The notes under the pieces: model-generated
Databases searched by the model: none
Seen by the model: only the letters and a program-made list of their open reading frames with translations
Told to the model about the DNA's origin: nothing
Shown here: one piece after another, positions 1-6,779 of the stretch
Numbering within the stretch: position 1 is the first letter of the stretch
Layout of the letters: every line of letters starts with the position of its first letter
Program-made: the position numbers and the translations under genes
DNA from: Candidatus Omnitrophota bacterium
GTDB taxonomy: Bacteria; Omnitrophota; Gorgyraeia; Gygaellales; Profunditerraquicolaceae
Assembly: GCA_028710845.1 (NCBI GenBank)
Contig: JAQTTI010000021.1
Coordinates: 1 to 8,593, forward strand
DNA: 8,593 nucleotides
Reading direction: 5' to 3'

Positions 1-393
1 ATTGATATCGCTAAGCGCCTTAAGAAACTTGGATTTTCTCTATTTTCAACTAAGGGCACAAGTATATTATTGAAAAGTAGAGGCATTGAAAACACTTTTT
101 TAAAAAAATTGCATGAAGGCAGGCCTAATATCTCCGACGCTATCAAAAACAAAGAAATAAATCTGATTGTTAATACACCGGTCGGCAGAACAAGCAAGCA
201 TGACGATAGCTATATCAGGATAATGGCTATCCAGCATAAGTTGCCCTATATTACTACAATGGCAGCAGCCCGGGCCAGCGTTGAAGCAATCGAATCGATG
301 CAGGAGAAAAATATCGTTCCAAAATCACTGCAAGAGTATCATAATAAAGCTATCGACATCAAGAATTCTATTTCTACCGTAAAAGTTCTTTAG
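1..393 (+). CDS. carB: Carbamoyl-phosphate synthase large subunit, C-terminal fragment (5' end outside window)
   Basis: The frame is open from base 1 and ends with TAG at 391-393, giving the last 131 residues of a protein that starts upstream of the window. The segment matches the C-terminal MGS-like allosteric domain of CarB. It has the conserved EGRPNISDAIKN stretch, the INLIVNTPVG strand-loop, and an ITTMAAARASVEAI helix close to the end. CarB makes carbamoyl phosphate from glutamine-derived ammonia, bicarbonate and ATP for arginine and pyrimidine synthesis, and this domain binds regulators such as UMP or ornithine in studied enzymes. A TTG at 70 is only an internal codon, because homology continues upstream of it. 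The next gene begins 16 bases after the stop with no terminator between, so cotranscription is possible. The catalytic domains cannot be judged from this fragment. Confidence 0.93.
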   Translation: MDIAKRLKKLGFSLFSTKGTSILLKSRGIENTFLKKLHEGRPNISDAIKNKEINLIVNTPVGRTSKHDDSYIRIMAIQHKLPYITTMAAARASVEAIESMQEKNIVPKSLQEYHNKAIDIKNSISTVKVL

Positions 394-398
394 GCTTT

Positions 399-405
399 AA
401 GGAGA
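399..405 (+). promoter_or_regulatory. Shine-Dalgarno site of the phosphoketolase gene
   Basis: AAGGAGA lies 4-5 bases ahead of the ATG at 410, a strong ribosome-binding site that fixes the start. It fills most of the 16-base gap after carB, which leaves no room for a separate promoter in the gap. Confidence 0.8.
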
Positions 406-409
406 ATAT

Positions 410-2785
410 ATGAAGAAAAATGCCCCTAATATTTTAGATGCTGTTGAATTAAAAAAAATTGATGCTTATTGGCGGGCGGCCAACTATCTTTCTGTAGGCC
501 AGATCTATCTTTTAGATAATCCGCTGCTTAAGGTTCCTTTGGTCTTAAAGCACATAAAGCCCCGTTTGCTGGGGCATTGGGGAACTACGCCGGGTTTAAA
601 TTTTATCTATGTCCATCTTAACCGCCTGATAAAAAAATACGGGTTGGATATGATATATATCACTGGTCCGGGCCACGGTGGGCCGGGATTAGTTGCTAAT
701 GCATATTTGGAAGGCGCCTATAGCGAGTATTATCCGGATATTTCTCAAGACGAAGAGGGATTAAAGAAACTTTTTAAACAATTTTCATTTCCCGGCGGAA
801 TCCCCAGCCATGTCGGGGCGGAGACTCCCGGGTCTATGCATGAAGGCGGTGAACTAGGGTATTCGGTTGCCCATGCATATGGCGCGGCATTCGATAATCC
901 GGATCTAATCGTAGCCTGCGTAGTTGGCGACGGGGAAGCAGAAACCGGCCCTTTGGCAGCTGCCTGGCACTCCAATAAATTTCTGAATCCGGTAACCGAT
1001 GGCGCGGTGCTGCCAATTTTGCATTTAAACGGCTATAAGATATCAAACCCCACGGTGCTGGCGCGCATCGATGCTCTAGAGTTAAAACAACTTTTTATCG
1101 GCTACGGTTATAAACCATATTTTGTGGAAGGGCAAAACCCTAAAATAATGCATCAGCTGATGGCTAAAACTCTTGAGGATGTACATAAAGAAATTAAATC
1201 CATTCAAGCAAAATTCCGCAGCAGTAAAAAAACTTTAGAGAGGCCGCGTTGGCCGATGATTATTTTACGTACTCCTAAAGGTTGGACCGGTCCCAAGAGC
1301 ATTGACGGATTAAAGACAGAAGGCTACTGGCGTTCGCATCAGGTACCTTTTTCGGAAATGGCAGAAAAACCCGGCCATATCAAGGAACTTGAAATCTGGA
1401 TGAAAAGCTATAAGCCTGAAGAGCTTTTTGATAAAACCGGCCGTTTTGTTTCTGAACTTGCCCAGTTGGCTCCCAAAGGAAATTTGCGAATGAGCGATAA
1501 TCCCCATACAAACGGAGGATTATTACTGCGTGATTTAAGGATGCCGGATTTTCGTAAATATTCCGTAGTCGTTAATAAACCCGGCACTACTGAATCGGAG
1601 CCGACTAAAGTGATGGGTTTTTTCTTGCGTGATGTGATGAAGCTAAACGCTAAATCCGGAAATTTCAGGGTATTTGGACCGGATGAAACAACCTCAAACC
1701 GATTAGGCGCGGTTTTAGACGCTACCAACCGGACCTGGGCAGCTAAGATTTTGCCCGAAGACGACCATCTTTCCGTTGACGGAAGGGTAATGGAGATTTT
1801 AAGTGAACATACCTGCCAAGGGTGGCTGGAAGGCTATCTGCTTACCGGCAGGCATGGTTTTTTCTCCTGCTATGAAGCATTTATCCACATTGTTGATTCT
1901 ATGTTTAATCAACATGCAAAATGGTTAAAGACCTCAAAGCGCATTTCGTGGCGCCGGCCGGTGGCATCACTTAATTATCTTTTAACCTCGCATGTCTGGA
2001 GGCAGGACCACAATGGGTCTTCTCACCAAGACCCGGGATTTATAGACCATGTTGTGAACAAGAAAGCAGAGATTATCCGGATTTATCTGCCGCCGGACAC
2101 CAACACCTTATTATCGGTAACCGACCATTGTTTACGCAGCCGGCAGTATGTTAACGTTATTGTCGCCGGCAAGCACCCCGGCCTGCAATACCTGGATATG
2201 GATGCGGCTATCCGGCATTGCACTAAAGGGATAGGTATCTGGCAGTGGGCTAGCAATGATAATGCAGGCGATCCGGATGTTGTCATGGCTTGCTGCGGGG
2301 ATGTGCCTACTTTGGAGACTTTGGCCGCGGTTGATATTTTAAGGCAAAACTTTCCGGATTTAAAAATCAGGGTAATCAATGTAGTTAATTTAATGACCCT
2401 GCAGCCTCAAACCGAACATCCTCATGGGCTTTCCGACGAGGATTTTGATAGCCTATTTACCGTTGATAAGCCGATTATTTTTGCCTTCCATGGTTATCCC
2501 TGGCTTATTCACCGCCTGCTTTACCGCAGGACAAACCATAAAAATATACATGTACGCGGTTTTATCGAAGAAGGCACCACTACTACTCCTTTTGACATGA
2601 CGGTGCTCAATGAAATAGACCGTTTTAATTTAGCTGACGATGTTATTGACAGGGTGGGGCGCTTAAAAAGTCAGGCTGCGCATGTGAAGGAATGGCTGCA
2701 TAATAAATTGATCGAACATAAACAGTATATAATTTCCCACGGTGAAGACATGCCGGAGGTCCGCAACTGGAAATGGCCGTATTAA
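410..2785 (+). CDS. xfp: Xylulose-5-phosphate/fructose-6-phosphate phosphoketolase
   Basis: This is a complete 791-residue thiamine-diphosphate enzyme of the usual family length (about 790-825). Phosphoketolases cleave xylulose-5-phosphate, and often fructose-6-phosphate, with inorganic phosphate to give acetyl-phosphate plus glyceraldehyde-3-phosphate or erythrose-4-phosphate in the cytoplasm. Family signatures run in order: LGHWGTTPG (residues 54-62), ITGPGHGGPG (84-93), PSHVGAETPGSMHEGGELG (132-150), the ThDP/metal motif GDGEAETGP (173-181) with its partner NGYK (207-210), GWTGPK (291-296), RSHQVP (308-313), LTGRHGFFSCYEAF (478-491) and HNGSSHQDPG (534-543). The active-site histidine contexts at 56, 89, 134 and 310 are intact, so the enzyme is expected to be active. 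The C-terminal domain (about 600-791) keeps the HPHGLSDEDFD and FIEEGTTTTPFDM stretches. The radical SAM gene starts inside its last 13 bases. Which sugar phosphate it prefers cannot be told from the sequence. Confidence 0.97.
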   Translation: MKKNAPNILDAVELKKIDAYWRAANYLSVGQIYLLDNPLLKVPLVLKHIKPRLLGHWGTTPGLNFIYVHLNRLIKKYGLDMIYITGPGHGGPGLVANAYLEGAYSEYYPDISQDEEGLKKLFKQFSFPGGIPSHVGAETPGSMHEGGELGYSVAHAYGAAFDNPDLIVACVVGDGEAETGPLAAAWHSNKFLNPVTDGAVLPILHLNGYKISNPTVLARIDALELKQLFIGYGYKPYFVEGQNPKIMHQLMAKTLEDVHKEIKSIQAKFRSSKKTLERPRWPMIILRTPKGWTGPKSIDGLKTEGYWRSHQVPFSEMAEKPGHIKELEIWMKSYKPEELFDKTGRFVSELAQLAPKGNLRMSDNPHTNGGLLLRDLRMPDFRKYSVVVNKPGTTESEPTKVMGFFLRDVMKLNAKSGNFRVFGPDETTSNRLGAVLDATNRTWAAKILPEDDHLSVDGRVMEILSEHTCQGWLEGYLLTGRHGFFSCYEAFIHIVDSMFNQHAKWLKTSKRISWRRPVASLNYLLTSHVWRQDHNGSSHQDPGFIDHVVNKKAEIIRIYLPPDTNTLLSVTDHCLRSRQYVNVIVAGKHPGLQYLDMDAAIRHCTKGIGIWQWASNDNAGDPDVVMACCGDVPTLETLAAVDILRQNFPDLKIRVINVVNLMTLQPQTEHPHGLSDEDFDSLFTVDKPIIFAFHGYPWLIHRLLYRRTNHKNIHVRGFIEEGTTTTPFDMTVLNEIDRFNLADDVIDRVGRLKSQAAHVKEWLHNKLIEHKQYIISHGEDMPEVRNWKWPY
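2755..2760 (+). promoter_or_regulatory. Shine-Dalgarno site for the radical SAM gene, inside the phosphoketolase coding end
   Basis: GGAGGT, a full-consensus ribosome-binding site, lies within the phosphoketolase gene 12 bases before the ATG at 2773. The spacing is on the long side. The site supports the 2773 start, which includes a hydrophobic N-terminus, over a shorter start at 2896 that has only a weak purine run ahead of it. Confidence 0.55.
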
Positions 2786-3894
2786 GAAAATCAATCATCC
2801 TGCCTGTTTTATTTTTTGCAACAGCCGTTTTTTTTGTTTTTAAAGGGTTTTTGTCTTTTGCCGAAGAACCCGCCAATAAAGAATTAAGAGAAGCTATGTA
2901 TTGGCAGGGATCAGGCGATAAAAATGTGCAATGTTTTTTATGCCCAAGGCAATGCCTGATATTTAATAATCAGCGGGGGTTTTGCCGGGCCAGAAAAAAT
3001 ATTAATGGCAAGCTTTATACCCTAACTTATGGAAACCCCGTAGCCTTACACGTCGACCCGATAGAAAAGAAACCGCTTTTTCATGTTTATCCCGGGACAA
3101 AATCATTTTCCATTGCTACAGCCGGGTGCAATTTAAGATGTAAGTTTTGCCAGAACTGGGAAATTTCCCAGGCCGACCCGGAGTCGGTTAAAGGAGATTT
3201 TGTTCCCGCAGCCCAAATCGTAAGTGAGGCTAAAAAAACAGGCTCAAGGACCATAGCCTTTACTTATACAGAACCGACAATCTTTTATGAATATATGCTT
3301 GAAATAGCCCGGTTAGCCAGGCAGGAGGGTATTGACTGCGTAATGCATTCATCCGGATTTATCAATGAAAAACCTTTGCGTAAGTTAGCCAAATATTTAA
3401 CCGCGGCAAATATTGATTTAAAGGGTTTTAGCGATAAATACTATTCTTCTTATTGCGAAGGCAATCTAGCCAGCGTGCTTAATACCATCAAAGTTCTGAA
3501 AGAAGAAAAAGTCTGGGTAGAAATTACCAATCTGATCATTCCGGGAGCCAATGATTCTGACCAAGATATAACCGAGCTTTGTTTGTGGGTCAAAAAAAAC
3601 TTAGGCGCCGAAACGCCGGTGCATTTTTCGAGATTCTTCCCGATGTATAAACTTCTGGATTTATCTCCTACCCCGGTTGCCAGCCTTGTCCGGGCCAAAG
3701 AAATTGCCCATAAAGAGGGGCTGGTTTATGTGTATATAGGCAATCTTCCCAAAAGCGATGCCGGGGAAGATACGGTATGCCCTCAATGCGCCAAGCTTCT
3801 GGTTAAACGTACAGGATACACAGTAGAAGAAAATAATATCAGTAAAGGTAAGTGCAGATTTTGCGGTACCAAAATCGCCGGTATTTGGGATTAA
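2773..3894 (+). CDS. amrS: AmmeMemoRadiSam-system radical SAM protein (AmrS-like) with N-terminal signal peptide or anchor
   Basis: This 373-residue protein carries the radical SAM cluster motif CNLRCKFC (Cys119, Cys123, Cys126), which binds a 4Fe-4S cluster and AdoMet. Ahead of it is a cysteine-rich segment (Cys54, Cys57, Cys61, Cys71). A FTYTEPT motif lies at residues 163-169, and a zinc-ribbon-like tail has CPQC (336-339) and CRFC (361-364). This architecture matches the AmmeMemoRadiSam radical SAM family, related to pyruvate-formate-lyase activating enzymes; the reaction is unknown. Most members begin near residue 38 here (REAMYW). This one has about 35 extra residues with a charged start, a hydrophobic core (about 8-27) and SFA-EE, which resembles a Sec signal peptide or membrane anchor; there is no twin-arginine pair. 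The start overlaps the phosphoketolase gene by 13 bases, suggesting coupled expression. The usual AMMECR1 and MEMO partners are not in the window. Family call is firm; export is inferred. Confidence 0.87.
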   Translation: MAVLRKSIILPVLFFATAVFFVFKGFLSFAEEPANKELREAMYWQGSGDKNVQCFLCPRQCLIFNNQRGFCRARKNINGKLYTLTYGNPVALHVDPIEKKPLFHVYPGTKSFSIATAGCNLRCKFCQNWEISQADPESVKGDFVPAAQIVSEAKKTGSRTIAFTYTEPTIFYEYMLEIARLARQEGIDCVMHSSGFINEKPLRKLAKYLTAANIDLKGFSDKYYSSYCEGNLASVLNTIKVLKEEKVWVEITNLIIPGANDSDQDITELCLWVKKNLGAETPVHFSRFFPMYKLLDLSPTPVASLVRAKEIAHKEGLVYVYIGNLPKSDAGEDTVCPQCAKLLVKRTGYTVEENNISKGKCRFCGTKIAGIWD

Positions 3895-5996
3895 TTGTTA
3901 AGGTTTCTAAAGGCAAGAATTGTATTGAGAAATATCAGGGACAGAAGGCTGTAAGGGACGCCGAGAAAAGGAATAAGAAAAATCCCGGTTACTATCGTCC
4001 CCAAGAATGCTCCGGCTAGATCCATTGAATAGATTGCCGGAGCTATTTTTTTAGGATCAAATTTAATTTTTATTAAGTTATCCGTAAAACAAGGATAACC
4101 TGCCCCGGTAAACAGGCCGCAAACAAAAGATAAAAGATAAAAAATCAGGCCGGCGTAGCTTAGCTTTCCTATCAATTGCAGGATAAAGAATAAAATCAGG
4201 ATAAAAACCGCCCAAAGAAGATAGAGTGCCGATAATAAATGGGGGCGAAAAGGTTTTATCCTGTTTATTAAAAAAACCCCGCTGCTTAATCCGGCCATAA
4301 ATAAGGCGATTAAAAAGCCCAGCTTCCAGAAAAGCGCGCCGCAATAAATCTGAAATAAGACAAAAATTATTGAAACTAGGCTGATTGAATTAAAGCCAAA
4401 TCCGGCGATGTTTAAAAGGCAAAGGGATTTTTTCGAAAAATAACTTACGACCAGTAAAATAGCGGCGGAAAGAATAAGAAATATTATTACCGCCTGGCGT
4501 ATTTTCTTAAGATCTACTGCAAGATTGGGCCAGAATTTTGCCTGTTCTAAAGCAAGATAGCTTAAAAAACCGCTGGGGCTAAGGTCGGAATTAGGAGGGA
4601 TTTTATTATCGAGCATATTTTGGATATAACTGCGTATACCGGGTGAAAGAAAATCGCGGAAATGATAAATCGTAAAGAAAAAGGTTTCGGGTTGCGCTTT
4701 AGAAAAATTGCTAAGCAGGTAATCATCGGTAATTATTCGGTTATTTGAAGCAATAATGATCATCGAATCCGAAGGGATAATTAATCTATGTGTAAATATT
4801 TTATCGACGGCATTGATTATGCTCGAATTAAATCTGACAAATTGAGGGCTAAGTATTTCTCTTTTGGAGGCAATATTAAATGAGAATACCCCTTTATCTT
4901 TTAGCCGCCCGGATACCGATTTAAAAAATTCCTGCGTAAAGTAGCGGTTTAGACCAAGGTTAGACGGTGAGGGCATATTCATCAGGATTAGATCATAATT
5001 TTTGTTTGAATTTTTTAAATATAAGCGCGGGTCATCAGTTATAAAATTAACCAACCCGGCGGCTTTTTTAGCTAAACCAACCCGGCTTAGTTCTGAGATT
5101 ATGGGGTTTATCTGAAGGAAATCCAGGGATTTAGGCATATATTTCATTATCTCTTCAGCCTGCCCGGACAGAGAAGCGCCGATAAAAAGGATATCTGTTT
5201 GCTGGACAGTTTCCAGCGCGGATAAACTCATATGGATAAATTCTTCATTAGAGGATTTATCCTCGCTGGTAGCCAAAAGCGAACCCCCTGAAAATAGGAG
5301 GGTAGTTTTCCCTTTACGGGCGGCGATGACCGGACCGTAGCCGCTGCCTAAGTTAAAACGAATATCAGCATTGTCCAATTCTTTCTTAATCAGGGTATCG
5401 AAACTAAGGACCGAAATTATAGATATAACGATTATGGCGCCGGCGGTGATGATTTTTTTATCGATTTTACCGACTGCCGGGATTAAAAGTAGAGGCAGAA
5501 TGGAAAATATCAGCGGGTTAGAGTAACTATTAAGCAGTACGGTAAAGGATACTCCGCCCAGGAAGAATCCGATAGCCTCGAAGGCAAAAAATTTTGCATA
5601 AGTTTCTTTTTTGAAGTAATTATTCCTGATATATAGATCGGTAAAACGCCTGAATGCCAAGCCGATAACAAAGGCAGGCGGACCGATTAAGGCCAGGCTT
5701 AGGAAAATAATAAGGCCAGGGTTAACTACTTCGTAATATTTCAGCCCGATTAATGATTTGGCCGAATGAATCAAACTTATTGACAGGGAAAAGGTCAAAG
5801 TAAATAGGAGGGGAAGCGTGAAATCGCGGAATTTTTGGTTATTTTTAACGATGCTGCCTAATGAGCAAAATACGATCCAGAACCCGGCGGCTATAACAAA
5901 AGCCAGCTCGTTTCTAGCGAGGGAAAAATTGAATTCACGCAGAGTTACAAGCTGAAAAATAGAAGTAATTATCCCTAAAACCACAAAGATAATCAT
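3891..5996 (-). CDS. Polytopic membrane protein with degenerate spermidine-synthase-like domain
   Basis: This 701-residue protein has about six or seven hydrophobic segments in residues 1-200, a soluble core (about 205-500) and a further six or seven helices to the end. The core follows the spermidine-synthase-like pattern: SGYGPVIAARKG, EEFIHMSL (251-258), an AdoMet-site strand-loop at ILFIGASLSG (269-278), DDPRLYL (321-327) and LILMNMPSPSN (336-346). Both helical halves end in a glycine-rich motif, such as YSMDLAGAFLG (656-666), typical of fused MFS-like/spermidine synthase proteins. Key residues look decayed. The glycine-rich loop is GASLSG rather than GGGDG, the acidic ribose-binding residue is replaced in FLQINP, and the aspartate expected in the catalytic DxPDP-like segment is missing (MNMPSPS). 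Polyamine synthesis is therefore doubtful, and a transport, sensory or scaffold role is open. The ATG at 5996 is preferred over TTG at 6002 because AAAGGAA sits about 10 bases ahead of it. Its stop codon overlaps the end of the convergent radical SAM gene. Confidence 0.82.
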   Translation of the reverse strand: MIIFVVLGIITSIFQLVTLREFNFSLARNELAFVIAAGFWIVFCSLGSIVKNNQKFRDFTLPLLFTLTFSLSISLIHSAKSLIGLKYYEVVNPGLIIFLSLALIGPPAFVIGLAFRRFTDLYIRNNYFKKETYAKFFAFEAIGFFLGGVSFTVLLNSYSNPLIFSILPLLLIPAVGKIDKKIITAGAIIVISIISVLSFDTLIKKELDNADIRFNLGSGYGPVIAARKGKTTLLFSGGSLLATSEDKSSNEEFIHMSLSALETVQQTDILFIGASLSGQAEEIMKYMPKSLDFLQINPIISELSRVGLAKKAAGLVNFITDDPRLYLKNSNKNYDLILMNMPSPSNLGLNRYFTQEFFKSVSGRLKDKGVFSFNIASKREILSPQFVRFNSSIINAVDKIFTHRLIIPSDSMIIIASNNRIITDDYLLSNFSKAQPETFFFTIYHFRDFLSPGIRSYIQNMLDNKIPPNSDLSPSGFLSYLALEQAKFWPNLAVDLKKIRQAVIIFLILSAAILLVVSYFSKKSLCLLNIAGFGFNSISLVSIIFVLFQIYCGALFWKLGFLIALFMAGLSSGVFLINRIKPFRPHLLSALYLLWAVFILILFFILQLIGKLSYAGLIFYLLSFVCGLFTGAGYPCFTDNLIKIKFDPKKIAPAIYSMDLAGAFLGTIVTGIFLIPFLGVPYSLLSLIFLNTILAFRNLNN

Positions 5997-6024
5997 AGAC
6001 AACTTTTCCTTTTGTTATTATATT
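5996..6024 (+). promoter_or_regulatory. Putative sigma70-type promoter for the CcdA-like gene
   Basis: TAGACA (5996-6001, five of six matches to TTGACA) is followed by a 17-base spacer and TATATT (6019-6024, five of six to TATAAT). A start about seven bases on would fall near 6031, only about three bases before the ATG at 6034, so the transcript would be leaderless or nearly so. That fits the lack of a Shine-Dalgarno sequence before the gene. Seen by eye only. Confidence 0.45.
6017..6022 (-). promoter_or_regulatory. Putative -10 box for the spermidine-synthase-like gene
   Basis: Read on the minus strand these bases are TATAAT, a perfect -10 hexamer, overlapping the plus-strand -10 of the divergent gene. 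Transcription would begin near 6010, about 13 bases before the ATG at 5996 and at the edge of its AAAGGAA ribosome-binding site. I see no convincing -35 box, so the call is tentative. Confidence 0.35.
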
Positions 6025-6033
6025 AAGCCTAAG

Positions 6034-6669
6034 ATGAAGGAAAGTCTATATTATTTATTCGCGAGCGGTTTGATCCTGGGAAGCGGCCCCTGCCTGGGTT
6101 TTTGCGCACCCGTCTTGATCGGTTTCGTAGCAGCCCATAAGCCTTCCTTAAAAAATGCCTTAGTTTCCTACCTGTCTTTTTCTTCCGCTAAACTTTTTAG
6201 TTATATGCTTCTTGGCGGATTATGCGGTATGTTCTCCGGTATATTAAAGAGCAATATTTTCTTCGGATACCTTAAGGCCATCAATATAGGCCTGGGAATT
6301 TTTATCTTATTGATAGGTATTCTTACTCTTATTTATAGAGATCCGTTAAAGAACAAATATTGTTCCTTTTTATCCAGCGGCCATTTAAAAAACGCCGGTT
6401 TATTGGGCCTATTGGCAGGATTCTCACCCTGTTTACCGCTTTTAGGCATCTTAAATTATATAATTATCATTTCGCACTCTCCGGTTGAGGGTATTATTTA
6501 TGCTTTTGCTTTCGGATTAGGCACGGTAATTTCTCCGGTTATTTTATTGGTAGCTTTATCGGGTAAACTGTCGCAATTTTTATCTAGTAATCAGAAAGCC
6601 AAGAACCTGATTAAGGTTATCTGCGGGCTAGTCTTAATTTTGTTAGGCGCAAGAATTATCCTAAAATAA
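6034..6669 (+). CDS. CcdA/DsbD-like transmembrane thiol-redox protein (DsbD_2 / TauE-SafE-like family)
   Basis: This 211-residue protein has about six predicted membrane helices (roughly 6-32, 43-70, 80-100, 120-147, 152-175, 192-210). Two proline-cysteine motifs occupy equivalent places in the two halves: GSGPCLGFCAP (Cys20 and Cys24) and GFSPCLPLLG (Cys133). In CcdA and DsbD one cysteine in each half forms the redox pair that passes electrons from cytoplasmic thioredoxin to partners outside the membrane. The sequence matches the short DsbD_2-type family, often labelled sulfite exporter TauE/SafE in databases. The third cysteine (Cys24) beside the first motif is unusual. No thioredoxin-like partner is in the window. 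The gene is divergent from the spermidine-synthase-like membrane gene and next to the radical SAM gene beyond it. No Shine-Dalgarno sequence precedes the ATG. Family is fairly sure; electron transfer over another transport role is inferred. Confidence 0.82.
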   Translation: MKESLYYLFASGLILGSGPCLGFCAPVLIGFVAAHKPSLKNALVSYLSFSSAKLFSYMLLGGLCGMFSGILKSNIFFGYLKAINIGLGIFILLIGILTLIYRDPLKNKYCSFLSSGHLKNAGLLGLLAGFSPCLPLLGILNYIIIISHSPVEGIIYAFAFGLGTVISPVILLVALSGKLSQFLSSNQKAKNLIKVICGLVLILLGARIILK

Positions 6670-6691
6670 TATGCCCAAAGAGCTTCTTGAG

Positions 6692-6715
6692 TATCCATTG
6701 ACTTTAAAGTGGATA
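6692..6715. repeat. Inverted repeat overlapping the RRM promoter, candidate operator
   Basis: TATCCA (6692-6697) and its exact complement TGGATA (6710-6715) flank 12 bases. The repeat covers the -35 box and most of the spacer, a usual place for a repressor site. A palindrome CTTTAAAG (6702-6709) lies inside it but off centre. The arms are only six bases, so chance is possible. Confidence 0.35.
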
Positions 6716-6725
6716 GCTTTATAAT
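6698..6725 (+). promoter_or_regulatory. Sigma70-type promoter of the RRM / Smr-like / glgP operon
   Basis: TTGACT (6698-6703) and a perfect TATAAT (6720-6725) are separated by 16 bases. Transcription would start near 6732, leaving a leader of about 48 bases before the ATG at 6780. This is the best promoter match in the window and lies in a true intergenic gap just upstream of three closely packed plus-strand genes. Confidence 0.7.
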
Positions 6726-6779
6726 AGTGTAACGGATTAGGACCATTAACATAAAAAAGGACAACAAAAAGGTATAAAG

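Larger units (their letters stand above)
6670..6779. other. Intergenic region with promoter, inverted repeat and 5' leader of the RRM operon
   Basis: This 110-base AT-rich gap holds a strong promoter (6698-6725), an inverted repeat overlapping it (6692-6715) and a leader of about 48 bases that ends in the AAAAAGG ribosome-binding site (6766-6772). I see no GC-rich hairpin with a T-run that would terminate the upstream CcdA-like gene. Confidence 0.6.

Noticed and set aside
70..393. A separate small gene starting at TTG 70
   Set aside because: The frame is open back to base 1 and the carB-like homology continues upstream of 70, so this is the tail of carB.
2773..2860. Twin-arginine export signal on the radical SAM protein
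   Set aside because: The charged start is Arg-Lys, not a twin-arginine motif with the expected flanking residues, so Sec-type or an uncleaved anchor is more likely.
2643..2876. Minus-strand reading frame over the phosphoketolase/radical SAM junction
   Set aside because: It lies opposite two well-supported genes, shows no recognisable domain and has no ribosome-binding site that I can see.
3869..3888. Possible terminator hairpin at the end of the radical SAM gene
   Set aside because: The stem CCAAA/TTTGG is only five base pairs, lies within the coding sequence and is not followed by a T-run.
6000..6002. TTG as start of the spermidine-synthase-like gene
   Set aside because: It leaves only about four bases to the AAAGGAA site, while the ATG at 5996 has a near-ideal spacing and adds no loss of conserved sequence.
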